Of a DNA stretch of 7,179 bases, positions 1 to 7,038 are shown in pieces. The stretch is from the NCBI GenBank assembly GCA_037140715.1, contig JBAXDX010000113.1, positions 1 through 7,179 on the forward strand, given 5' to 3'. A model generated the notes under the pieces. The model searched no databases. It had not been told where the DNA came from and was given only the letters and a program-made list of their open reading frames with translations. How positions within the stretch are numbered: position 1 is the first letter of the stretch; each line of letters starts with the position of its first letter. Made by a program: the position numbers and the translations under genes. The DNA comes from JAUZPB01 sp037140715. Its GTDB lineage: Bacteria; Bacteroidota; Ignavibacteria; Ignavibacteriales; SURF-24.

Positions 1-402
1 CTTTTTCAGCTTCGGCAAGTGTGGCAAAGTCGCCAATTCTTACGCGATACCAGGGAACATCTTTCTTGGTCATATATTTTATCATATATGAATCATAGCC
101 CTTTGCTATGTAACGTTTAACTTCGGCTCCCGCTCTGTCTATTTTCTGCCAGGATGATTTCTGTACTGTATATCTGTTACCATCAGAGAAGATATATGGC
201 TCAACCATCCGGTCTTTGTTGTCGTTTCTTATCATACTTGTAAAAGCTTTTTCTTCAGTTTTATCAGAAGCTGGATTATCAGGCGGAGTTTCCTTCGGCT
301 TTATCTTTGAAACCTCTTCCTTTTTTTGAGCGGGTTCATCTAATTTTACAGCTTCTGCCAGCGTTTTTTCTATATGTGCTTTTTCTTTAGCCTGACTAAC
401 CG
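1..402 (-). repeat. Intragenic tandem repeat unit 2: linker plus SPOR domain 2, truncated by window edge
   Basis: This is the second copy, beginning near SQAKEKAHIEKT and ending inside SPOR domain 2 (from residue 728) where the window stops. It is two codons longer than unit 1 because of linker indels in multiples of three (EEVSKIKPKET against EEAKPKET, plus one extra residue in unit 1). Divergence is concentrated in the linker and around the KYINKNN/KYMTKKD loop. The core motifs YIFSDGNRYT, SSWQKID, AGAEVKRY and WYRVRIGDFATL are kept. Further copies could lie beyond the left edge. Confidence 0.88.
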
Positions 403-2356
403 GGATGTCAGATCTGCCCTGTATTTTCTGAAGTACTTTTTCAGCTTCGTCAAGTGTGGCAAAGTCGCCAATTCTTACACGATACCAGGGAACATTATTC
501 TTATTAATATATTTGACCATATATGAATCATAGCCTTTTGCCTTGTAACGTTTAACCTCAGCTCCCGCCTTGTCTATTTTCTGCCAGGATGATTCCTGTA
601 TTGTATATCTGTTGCCATCAGAGAAGATATATGGTTTAACTATCTGGTTTTTACTGTCGTTTCTTATCAGACTTGAAAAAGCTTTTTCTTTAGTTTTATC
701 AGAAGCCAAATTATCAGGTGAAGTGGTTTCCTTCGGTTTTGCTTCTTCCTTTTTGGGAGCATGTTTATCTGATTTTACAGTCTCTGTCAGTGTTTTTTCT
801 ACATGTACTTTTTCTTTAGACTGATTAACCGTACTGCCGGATTTGTTTGGTTTTATTAACTCTTTATTATCGGGTATCGTATTGTGTTTTGTGGTTAATA
901 TTCCGTCTGGCTTAAATTTAGAATTATTAGTGGCCGGAGACTCTTTTACAGAAGTATTCTTAGTTTTGTTTTCTTTTGCAGCCGGAATTCCCTTATTAGC
1001 TGTCTCTTTCTTCGGTTCTTCCTTTTTTAACTCTTTTTTTACATCTGTTACCTTAGCTTCCTCGTGTTTAACTTCAGCTACCGGTTCCGGGGTTTTTATT
1101 TCAGGCTCGCTGCTCTTAACAAAAGGAGTTACCGAAATATTATCTGAACGCTCAATTATTTCCGGCTTTATTTCATATACAATGGCAGCCTTGGTTTGAG
1201 CGGCTTCATTATCCATTTTTTCATGGTTCTTTTTATAGAATAAAAAGTAGTAGGCTCCGGCTGAACTGATAAGTAAAAAAGCTGTAAGAACAAACCAGAA
1301 GATAGTTGAGAACTTATCTTTTATTTTATTCTTTTCCTGTTCATGGTCATCCTCAGGTGAGTCAGGCTCATTAATAGGTTGCTCCGTATATTCAGGATCT
1401 TCTGTCTCTTCGCCTGACGTTTGGTCAAAATCCTGCTCTTCATTATCATCAATAACAGAGAGCTGGTCCTCAATCATGTCCGATGATGATTCCCCGGCCA
1501 CGTCTTCAATATCAATAAGCCTCCCAAGCTTTTCGTCCACTTCCTCCTGCTCATCAAACTCGTTTGGATTTTCCTGGTCGAAAGGCTCAGTATCTTTATC
1601 CTCATTCATCAGAAGATCGGCATATTTATCTATATCTGCCGAGTCATCATTTTCATTGTTAATTTTTATCTCGTCATCTTCTTCAGTAACCAGTTGATTA
1701 AGTTCATCTGAAGGAACAAACTCAATTCCATCCCTGGAACCATGCTTTAAGAGTTCATCTTCTTTGGTTTTATCCAATTCCGGTTCTTCAGGTTCGGCAT
1801 AATCCTGGTTTGTGAAAGGGTCAGGCTCTAAAGTATAATCGTTATCTGTGTTTTCAGAAAGGTTTTCTTCGGGGAGTTTATCAATCTTAAAATCATCAAG
1901 CAGTACTGATTGCGAGAGTATCCCGCCCGCCTTGTCTTCATATTTCCTTTGCATCATAACGTAGGGGGACTGCATAAGGGATTCATTTTTTTTAGAATCT
2001 GTCATAGGAATGAGAGGCTTGTCCACGCTTGGGCTAAAGATATCATCACTAAAATCTGATTCATTTTCTTTTTTTGATGTATCAAAAACCAATACTTGTT
2101 CAACATTATCTTTATTATACTGAAGCGGGACAAAGTTAATATCATAAGCAGGAGCTGAATCATGAAACGCTGTGCTGTGGGCTTCAGGCTGTTTTTTATT
2201 TAGCTGAAATATGCCAACGTCCGGAATTTTGATTGATTCATCTACTTTTAGCTTTTCAGTTATCATCTGCAGGAAAATATCAAACGCAATGGTTTGCTCC
2301 TTATCAGAAGCACCCATTACATTCCCAATTTTCTTAATTAATTCTTCCCTTGTCAT
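1..2356 (-). CDS. HU-like domain / transmembrane / tandem SPOR domain protein, C-terminus cut off by window edge
   Basis: The frame is open from the ATG at 2356 to the left edge, giving 785 visible residues and no stop. Residues 1-58 read like the first part of an HU/IHF fold: an opening MTREELIKKIG helix, a second amphipathic helix (about 17-38), then the strand-turn IPDVGIF (44-50), matching HU's IPGFGTF. Residues 59-91 fall where HU's DNA-binding arm would be but lack the usual GRNP motif. Residues about 95-340 are Asp/Glu-rich and probably disordered. Residues 349-374 form one hydrophobic membrane helix. A Lys/Glu/Pro-rich stretch follows, then SPOR domain 1 (583-648, with RYTIQ, KAKGYDSYMV and WYRVRIGDF) and SPOR domain 2 (from 728, incomplete). 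SPOR domains bind glycan strands lacking stem peptides at division septa. The expected topology is N-terminus in the cytoplasm and SPOR in the periplasm. HU-like (CCDC81-type) domains fused to SPOR are known in Bacteroidota. The start is set by the HU helix; an in-frame TAG lies 75 bases upstream, and no clear Shine-Dalgarno is present. Confidence 0.9.
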   Translation of the reverse strand, partial: MTREELIKKIGNVMGASDKEQTIAFDIFLQMITEKLKVDESIKIPDVGIFQLNKKQPEAHSTAFHDSAPAYDINFVPLQYNKDNVEQVLVFDTSKKENESDFSDDIFSPSVDKPLIPMTDSKKNESLMQSPYVMMQRKYEDKAGGILSQSVLLDDFKIDKLPEENLSENTDNDYTLEPDPFTNQDYAEPEEPELDKTKEDELLKHGSRDGIEFVPSDELNQLVTEEDDEIKINNENDDSADIDKYADLLMNEDKDTEPFDQENPNEFDEQEEVDEKLGRLIDIEDVAGESSSDMIEDQLSVIDDNEEQDFDQTSGEETEDPEYTEQPINEPDSPEDDHEQEKNKIKDKFSTIFWFVLTAFLLISSAGAYYFLFYKKNHEKMDNEAAQTKAAIVYEIKPEIIERSDNISVTPFVKSSEPEIKTPEPVAEVKHEEAKVTDVKKELKKEEPKKETANKGIPAAKENKTKNTSVKESPATNNSKFKPDGILTTKHNTIPDNKELIKPNKSGSTVNQSKEKVHVEKTLTETVKSDKHAPKKEEAKPKETTSPDNLASDKTKEKAFSSLIRNDSKNQIVKPYIFSDGNRYTIQESSWQKIDKAGAEVKRYKAKGYDSYMVKYINKNNVPWYRVRIGDFATLDEAEKVLQKIQGRSDIPVSQAKEKAHIEKTLAEAVKLDEPAQKKEEVSKIKPKETPPDNPASDKTEEKAFTSMIRNDNKDRMVEPYIFSDGNRYTVQKSSWQKIDRAGAEVKRYIAKGYDSYMIKYMTKKDVPWYRVRIGDFATLAEAEK
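436..831 (-). repeat. Intragenic tandem repeat unit 1: linker plus SPOR domain 1
   Basis: This is the first copy, in protein order, of a unit that recurs at 1-402. It encodes a Lys/Glu-rich linker that begins near SQSKEKVHVEKT, an AFSSLIRND segment, and SPOR domain 1 (residues about 583-648, DNA 610-413, so the domain end lies slightly beyond the repeat as drawn). The last 60 bases, 436-495, differ from bases 1-60 at only two positions. The offset between copies is 435 bp (145 codons) in the SPOR part. Linker and domain were therefore duplicated together, in frame, within one gene. Confidence 0.9.
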
Positions 2357-2458
2357 CTTGCCGTTATTGAATCCAACTATAAAATAAAGTATTGTCCTGA
2401 AAATAATAATATTTTCACTTAAAACATGTCCCTAAAGAAATCCTGACTTTGTATCATC
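2357..2458 (-). other. Intergenic gap between barrel gene and HU/SPOR gene, with inverted repeat and mini-ORF
   Basis: This 102-bp AT-rich spacer separates the barrel stop (TAA at 2461-2459) from the HU/SPOR start. It contains a perfect 7-bp inverted repeat, GAAAATA-ATAA-TATTTTC on the plus strand at 2399-2416. It also contains a minus-strand 12-codon ORF (ATG at 2457, TAA at 2421-2419), which starts one base after the barrel stop and ends two bases before the inverted repeat. I see no convincing -35/-10 pair and no GC-rich stem with a U-tract, so neither a promoter nor an intrinsic terminator is called. Confidence 0.6.
2399..2416. repeat. AT-rich perfect inverted repeat upstream of HU/SPOR gene
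   Basis: Two 7-bp arms (GAAAATA and TATTTTC) flank a 4-base spacer. The sequence lies 43 bases upstream of the HU/SPOR start codon. It could be a weak RNA hairpin or a protein-binding site. The stem has one G-C pair, so an RNA hairpin would be marginal, and it is not followed by the U-run expected of an intrinsic terminator in the minus-strand transcript. Confidence 0.45.
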
Positions 2459-4054
2459 TTAGAATTTATAATCGATACCGATAACCACATCGCGCCGTTT
2501 TTCCTTGTAAGAACCCCATTTGCAGTTTTCCTGATTCAGGATATTGGAGAACTCCGTAAAGATATTCAAATTCTTCATCGCTTCATATCCGGGTCTCAGC
2601 CTGAGATCAGCATAAGCGTTAAGCTTATGTGTATTTGTAAGGTCAGTATAAGCACTGCTGTAAAATTCGAAAGAGCTGAGTATATTAAGCCCGGACTTAA
2701 AATTTAATTCATAAGACAGGCTTGAATGGATATTCGAATTATAAGGGATTATCCAGCCATCTTTGTCTTTGATATTTTGAATTTCAAGGTTGCCATAAAA
2801 AATCCCGTAAGGACCCGGATGAAATAAAAGATTCACAAACCCGCTGAATCTTTTTGCTGAAGTTGTCTTAACATCAAATCTTCCTTCCTGAACTGTATTC
2901 TCAGTAAAGTAAATAAAGTTATTAAATTCCGCTACCCTGAATCCGCCGTCAATTTCAAAATATGTTTCATATTCATATTTCAGCGCGGCTTTTATATTAA
3001 GCTTATTATCAGTAAATATATTCTTTTGTACCGAGTCTTTGTTAAGGTATCTGTTTATATGAATTAAATCGGCAATGGTTGTAAATTCTGAACAGGGGTT
3101 CATCTCGACAAGGAATGATAATTTATCATTTATTTTAATGATAACATTTCCAAAGAAGAGAGGGGTTTTATCAGAACCTGTACCTGCAAGATAAATTCCA
3201 CCGCCAGCCTGAATGTCATCAAACGGTTTAAGTTTTATATAAATGGAATTTTCCCAGAAACCGAAATACAGGCTGACAGGATTTTGTATATTCTGATTAA
3301 TGTAATTTGTCTTAAAGCCAAACGTATAGCCGTTAAATCCGGTTTCAATAAATCCTTTGGCATTAAATGTATTTTCAGTAAAGGCAATGTCTTTGGCTTC
3401 GAAAAATCTTTCATTTATAAATGCGCCAAACTTAAAATTTTCTATTGATAAATTATCAAGTCCGAAGTTAATATTGCCCTTATATATGTCTCGTTGAATA
3501 TCAGGCTGTACTGATTTAAAAAATCTATAGGCTTCTCTCAGATAATCTCCGCCAAGTGTAAGCTTTGTGCCAGGCAAAAAACCTGAGGAATGACTCTTGA
3601 AAAAAGAACTCTTCAGTTCGATACCGGAAGTATTATAACCTGAATTATCCCCCTCATAAGACATCTGGTTCAATCCCCACAGCCTGCCGGTTAACAGCCC
3701 GCTGTCAAAGTTGTTTCCATAAACCAGTTCACCCATAGGCATCGTATAGATTCCCGCGCCTAAGGTCAGTCTGCCATTATATTTTTTTACATTATTTACA
3801 AAGGTGATGTCTTTACGAATAGGATTGGAAAGCTCGGTGATTTGCAACTCTTCCGGCGAATATTGAGGTTTAAAAAACTCATTTGAAAGCGTACTTATAA
3901 GTTCAGCCTTTGGCTTGCTTACGGCTGGCAGGCTTATTCTTTCAACTCCTGTGATAACAAATTCAGGAAGCTCAACGCTTTGTTGATTCTGTTTATGTTC
4001 CTGAGCTGTTAAAGCTACAGGAATTAAAATTAACATCAATATTTTTTTTATCAT
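2459..4054 (-). CDS. Outer-membrane beta-barrel protein, TonB-dependent-receptor-like barrel without a plug
   Basis: The 531-residue product opens with a signal peptide (MIKKILMLILIPVALTAQ, cleavage expected around residue 17-18), so it is exported. The mature N-terminus carries LPEFVITG (residues 29-36), resembling the EVVVTG-type segment near the start of many TonB-dependent receptors. About 55 residues later the sequence becomes alternating polar/hydrophobic strands rich in Tyr, Phe, Gly and Asn and stays so to the end. The C-terminus (NIFTEFSNILNQENCKW, then GIDYKF ending in Phe) strongly resembles the last two strands of TonB-receptor barrels. No plug-sized domain (about 130 residues) fits between the signal peptide and the first strands, and the protein is shorter than typical receptors. 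It may be a pore or a structural barrel; the substrate is unknown. The start ATG overlaps the upstream TPR gene's stop and has its own Shine-Dalgarno. A specific function cannot be assigned. Confidence 0.85.
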   Translation of the reverse strand: MIKKILMLILIPVALTAQEHKQNQQSVELPEFVITGVERISLPAVSKPKAELISTLSNEFFKPQYSPEELQITELSNPIRKDITFVNNVKKYNGRLTLGAGIYTMPMGELVYGNNFDSGLLTGRLWGLNQMSYEGDNSGYNTSGIELKSSFFKSHSSGFLPGTKLTLGGDYLREAYRFFKSVQPDIQRDIYKGNINFGLDNLSIENFKFGAFINERFFEAKDIAFTENTFNAKGFIETGFNGYTFGFKTNYINQNIQNPVSLYFGFWENSIYIKLKPFDDIQAGGGIYLAGTGSDKTPLFFGNVIIKINDKLSFLVEMNPCSEFTTIADLIHINRYLNKDSVQKNIFTDNKLNIKAALKYEYETYFEIDGGFRVAEFNNFIYFTENTVQEGRFDVKTTSAKRFSGFVNLLFHPGPYGIFYGNLEIQNIKDKDGWIIPYNSNIHSSLSYELNFKSGLNILSSFEFYSSAYTDLTNTHKLNAYADLRLRPGYEAMKNLNIFTEFSNILNQENCKWGSYKEKRRDVVIGIDYKF

Positions 4055-4066
4055 TCGAGATCCTTC
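4051..4066 (-). promoter_or_regulatory. ATGA stop/start overlap with Shine-Dalgarno for the barrel gene
   Basis: On the minus strand the TPR gene ends in TGA (4053-4051) and the barrel gene begins with ATG (4054-4052), sharing the four bases ATGA. An AAGGA Shine-Dalgarno (4065-4061) sits six bases before the ATG, inside the last codons of the TPR gene. This arrangement indicates translational coupling. It is the only clear Shine-Dalgarno among the three starts in the window. Confidence 0.85.
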
Positions 4067-7038
4067 AGTTTATTCCGTGCTTCAACTCCATAATTATCTC
4101 CTTTGTGACGCGTCAGGACTGTTTTATACATCTCCTTTGCCTTTTCCTTGTCTCCTTTTTTTTCATAACACCCGCCGAGTTTCAGAAAAGAGCTGGTCAG
4201 CCACTGGTCAAAGCCTGAGAAAACAAATTTCACTCTGACCAGAGCCGTAATAGCATCGTCCGTTTTATTTTGATTAAATAAAGAAACTCCATAATAATAC
4301 TGCGCCTTTGCTCCAAGTTCATCTGTCCTGTTTTCTGATAATTCCTTAAACAGCGGGTCGCATACTTCAAAGTTATTTCGCGATAACTCTATCAGACCGA
4401 CTTCAAACTTTGCATTGGAAGAAAAGACTGAATTTGAATAGTACTGCACAATGTAGTTAAAATCCTCATAGCCATGGTTCATATCACCTTTTGTAGTGTA
4501 AACCATTGCACGGTTAAACGTGATTTCAGCTAACTTGGGGGATTCAGGTGGCAGCTTATCTATAGCAATTGAATAAACCTTAATTGCATTATCATAATTC
4601 TTTAAATCGGTATGTATCCTGCCTATTTCAAGTACGGAAGATATACCAATCTCTGAATTAAGTGAACTGTTGAATACAAGATTGAAATTATATAATGCCT
4701 CTTCATTCTGACCAAGGTTAGATGCACTTTTTCCTATCCAGTAATAAGCGTCATCGTCAAGCCGGCTTTCCGGATATGCAGCAATGAATTCCTTATAGCT
4801 TTGCTTTGCTTTTTCATAATCGCGCTGACTGTAGTAAATTTCCCCTTTTTTGAATAATATCTGATCAGTAAATCCTGATTTAGGGTTCTTCGCAATATAA
4901 TTATCAATAACAGCAACAGCCCGCTCCGGCTTTTCGCTTACTATATAACAATCCTTTATGCCCGAAATAGCATCGAATACATAATTACTTGACGGGAATT
5001 CAGAAATTACTTTATTGTAATAAGCTATTGATGAGTCATACCGCCCGAGATTAAAGAATGCGTTGCCAATTGAGTTTAAGGTTACCGGTACAATACCCGC
5101 TGAAGGATATTTTGCGATTAACTTCTGGTAATTCTTAATCGATTCATGAAAATTACCTTTCTGAAAATATATCCAGCCAATCAGATACTGCGATTCAGAA
5201 ACATACTTTGACTCAGGGAATTTCTCTTGCAGATTAGAAAACTCTCTTACTGCCTCATTCGTATTGCCTGCCTTATACAATGCCTGTGCATACTGATAAT
5301 AAGCGTAATCGCTGTTTATTTCAGAATTGCTTGCAAGGAATATTTCGCGGTAGATCCTCCCGGCCTCATTATATTTCTTCTGTCCGTAATAGCTGTCTGC
5401 AAGACGTAGCCGGGCATCTTTATAATTGCCGGATGTCGGGAATTTTTTTACAAAGTCGGCAAAGTAGTAGGCAGCATCGTTGAAATTTTTCAAATTATAA
5501 AACAGATAGGCTTTACTATAAATAACCTGAGGACTTAATTCTTTATTATCATTATCCACAAGATTATATTCTTTTAATGCTTTTGAATAATCTTTTTTAG
5601 CAAAGAATGATTCAGCTATAAAGAAATGAACCTTATCGTTTTCAAACTGAGGAGCGCGCGTGGCAAGTCCTGATAATGTCTTAATAGTTTCATCATACTG
5701 ATTGAGGAAATATTCCGATACGCCAAGTCCGAGTGCTGCACGGTTTGACTGGTCAGCAGACTGAGCTTCGAATTCATTGGCATTCCTGAAATATTGCTTT
5801 GCCCGTAAGTAATCTTTCCTGTTTAACTTTAGTTCGCCTAATAATATATAAGCACGTGCCTTGATGCCTGCATCATCTGACTCAGCCGGAATAAACAGAT
5901 ATTCCTCCGACTGTCCCGCCTTATTATTATTAAAATTAACTACGCCCATCTGGAACTTAACTTTTGGAACCAAATGATTTTCAGGATAGGACCTTATGAA
6001 TTCGTCATAAATCTGTCTGGCTTCTTTTTCCTTACCTGAATATCGTTTTGCTTCAGCGCTCCAGTAAAGCGAGTTAATTGAAAGCGTGTCATCTTCATTT
6101 GGATTGGCAAGCAGGTTAAAGTTATCAAAAGCCTCGTCATAATTACCCTGCTGGAAATTAACCCATGCAAGCCCATAAATAATATGCTTTGCCAGTTCTC
6201 CCTTAGGGTTCTCTTTTAATATTCCCGAGAAGGTAGCCTTTGCTTCTTTATATTCTTTTAGTCTGTAATGTGAATTAGCAAGCATGTATCTGGCTTCAAT
6301 AAGTTGTTTTACCGGAAGCTCGGAAATTAACGGATCCTTTAGTTCGAGTGTCGCGTTGTCATATTCCTTTAATTGAAAATAACAAAGTCCTATACGAAGC
6401 TGGGCGTGCGGAGCAAGAGAGCTGGTCTTGTAATAAGCAAGCAAGGTGTCATAATATGCGGCGGCAGTTTTGTAATCGCCCGTTTTTTCATAAATATTCG
6501 CAAGCGAGTAGATACTATTATCTACATAGTTATTCTGTTTTTTTGAAGAGATAGCATTCTTAAAAAAGTTAACTGCTTCATCAGGTTTGTTGTCTTTTAC
6601 ATAGGAGTCCCCGATAAGGTAAAGCGATGAGCCGGCATACTCGCTCGCGGGATAATCGTTGACCAGAATCCTAAACTTCTGTCTGGCATTTTCATATTCC
6701 TTATTGTCAAAATAGAGAGCGCCCAGTTTATAAAGAGCTTCGTTTCGGAAAGAAGAAAGAACGTATCTCCGGGTAAAAAAATTAAAGGCTGAAATAGCGG
6801 CATCTTTTTGGTTGAGCCTTAAAAGACATTCAGCCACATAGTATTTGGCAGTAGAAGATAGTTCATCATCAATGCCGTAGTAATTTAAAAATTCTGTAAA
6901 GTGTTCATAGGCTGCTGAATAATTCTCCTGGTTGAATGTATTTATAGCTGTGGCATATTCTGCCGGAATATTTTGTGATCTCAGCATATTTGGGACTAAT
7001 ATGGCAGATAAGCAGAACAGAATTAGAATATGTTTCAT
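4051..7038 (-). CDS. Large exported tetratricopeptide-repeat (TPR) protein
   Basis: The 995-residue product starts with a signal peptide (MKH followed by ILILFCLSAILV; cleavage likely near residue 21-22, RSQ-N). No lipobox cysteine stands at a plausible place (Cys9 is too close to the N-terminus), so a soluble periplasmic or peripherally attached protein is more likely than a lipoprotein. From residue about 27 to the C-terminus the whole chain is TPR units spaced 36-38 residues apart, with starts near 27, 63, 99, 135, 173, 211, 248 and so on to 949, about 26 in all. Typical units show the L-G-x-x-Y, A and YP pattern, for example ALYKLGALYFDNKEYENA and YLIGWIYFQKGNFHESI. No enzymatic domain is visible. 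Such solenoids bind partner proteins, and in periplasmic TPR proteins such as CpoB this links outer membrane and peptidoglycan processes. The barrel gene overlaps its stop, so the barrel is the most likely partner. The start is favoured by the signal peptide directly after the ATG; the leader is AT-rich without a Shine-Dalgarno. The exact role is unknown. Confidence 0.9.
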   Translation of the reverse strand: MKHILILFCLSAILVPNMLRSQNIPAEYATAINTFNQENYSAAYEHFTEFLNYYGIDDELSSTAKYYVAECLLRLNQKDAAISAFNFFTRRYVLSSFRNEALYKLGALYFDNKEYENARQKFRILVNDYPASEYAGSSLYLIGDSYVKDNKPDEAVNFFKNAISSKKQNNYVDNSIYSLANIYEKTGDYKTAAAYYDTLLAYYKTSSLAPHAQLRIGLCYFQLKEYDNATLELKDPLISELPVKQLIEARYMLANSHYRLKEYKEAKATFSGILKENPKGELAKHIIYGLAWVNFQQGNYDEAFDNFNLLANPNEDDTLSINSLYWSAEAKRYSGKEKEARQIYDEFIRSYPENHLVPKVKFQMGVVNFNNNKAGQSEEYLFIPAESDDAGIKARAYILLGELKLNRKDYLRAKQYFRNANEFEAQSADQSNRAALGLGVSEYFLNQYDETIKTLSGLATRAPQFENDKVHFFIAESFFAKKDYSKALKEYNLVDNDNKELSPQVIYSKAYLFYNLKNFNDAAYYFADFVKKFPTSGNYKDARLRLADSYYGQKKYNEAGRIYREIFLASNSEINSDYAYYQYAQALYKAGNTNEAVREFSNLQEKFPESKYVSESQYLIGWIYFQKGNFHESIKNYQKLIAKYPSAGIVPVTLNSIGNAFFNLGRYDSSIAYYNKVISEFPSSNYVFDAISGIKDCYIVSEKPERAVAVIDNYIAKNPKSGFTDQILFKKGEIYYSQRDYEKAKQSYKEFIAAYPESRLDDDAYYWIGKSASNLGQNEEALYNFNLVFNSSLNSEIGISSVLEIGRIHTDLKNYDNAIKVYSIAIDKLPPESPKLAEITFNRAMVYTTKGDMNHGYEDFNYIVQYYSNSVFSSNAKFEVGLIELSRNNFEVCDPLFKELSENRTDELGAKAQYYYGVSLFNQNKTDDAITALVRVKFVFSGFDQWLTSSFLKLGGCYEKKGDKEKAKEMYKTVLTRHKGDNYGVEARNKLKDLE

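Noticed and set aside
1..831. The direct repeat as a mobile element or CRISPR-like array
   Set aside because: The repeat is in frame, encodes SPOR domains, has no terminal inverted repeats or transposase, and the unit is far too long for CRISPR.
570..1697. Plus-strand open frames of 73-118 codons at 570-824, 843-1199 and 1476-1697
   Set aside because: They lie antisense to the HU/SPOR gene, whose Lys/Glu/Asp-rich codons make the opposite strand stop-poor and give Ser/Phe/Leu-rich nonsense proteins. They show no domain or start context.
4042..4049. Run of eight A (minus strand) just after the barrel gene start, as a phase-variation tract
   Set aside because: It encodes the Lys-Lys of the signal peptide in an AT-rich genome, and a similar A8 run occurs inside the TPR gene. 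Nothing beyond length suggests slippage control.
4051..7038. TPR protein as the type IX secretion lipoprotein SprE/PorW
   Set aside because: No lipobox cysteine follows the signal peptide, the protein is TPR throughout, and no other type IX secretion genes are in the window.
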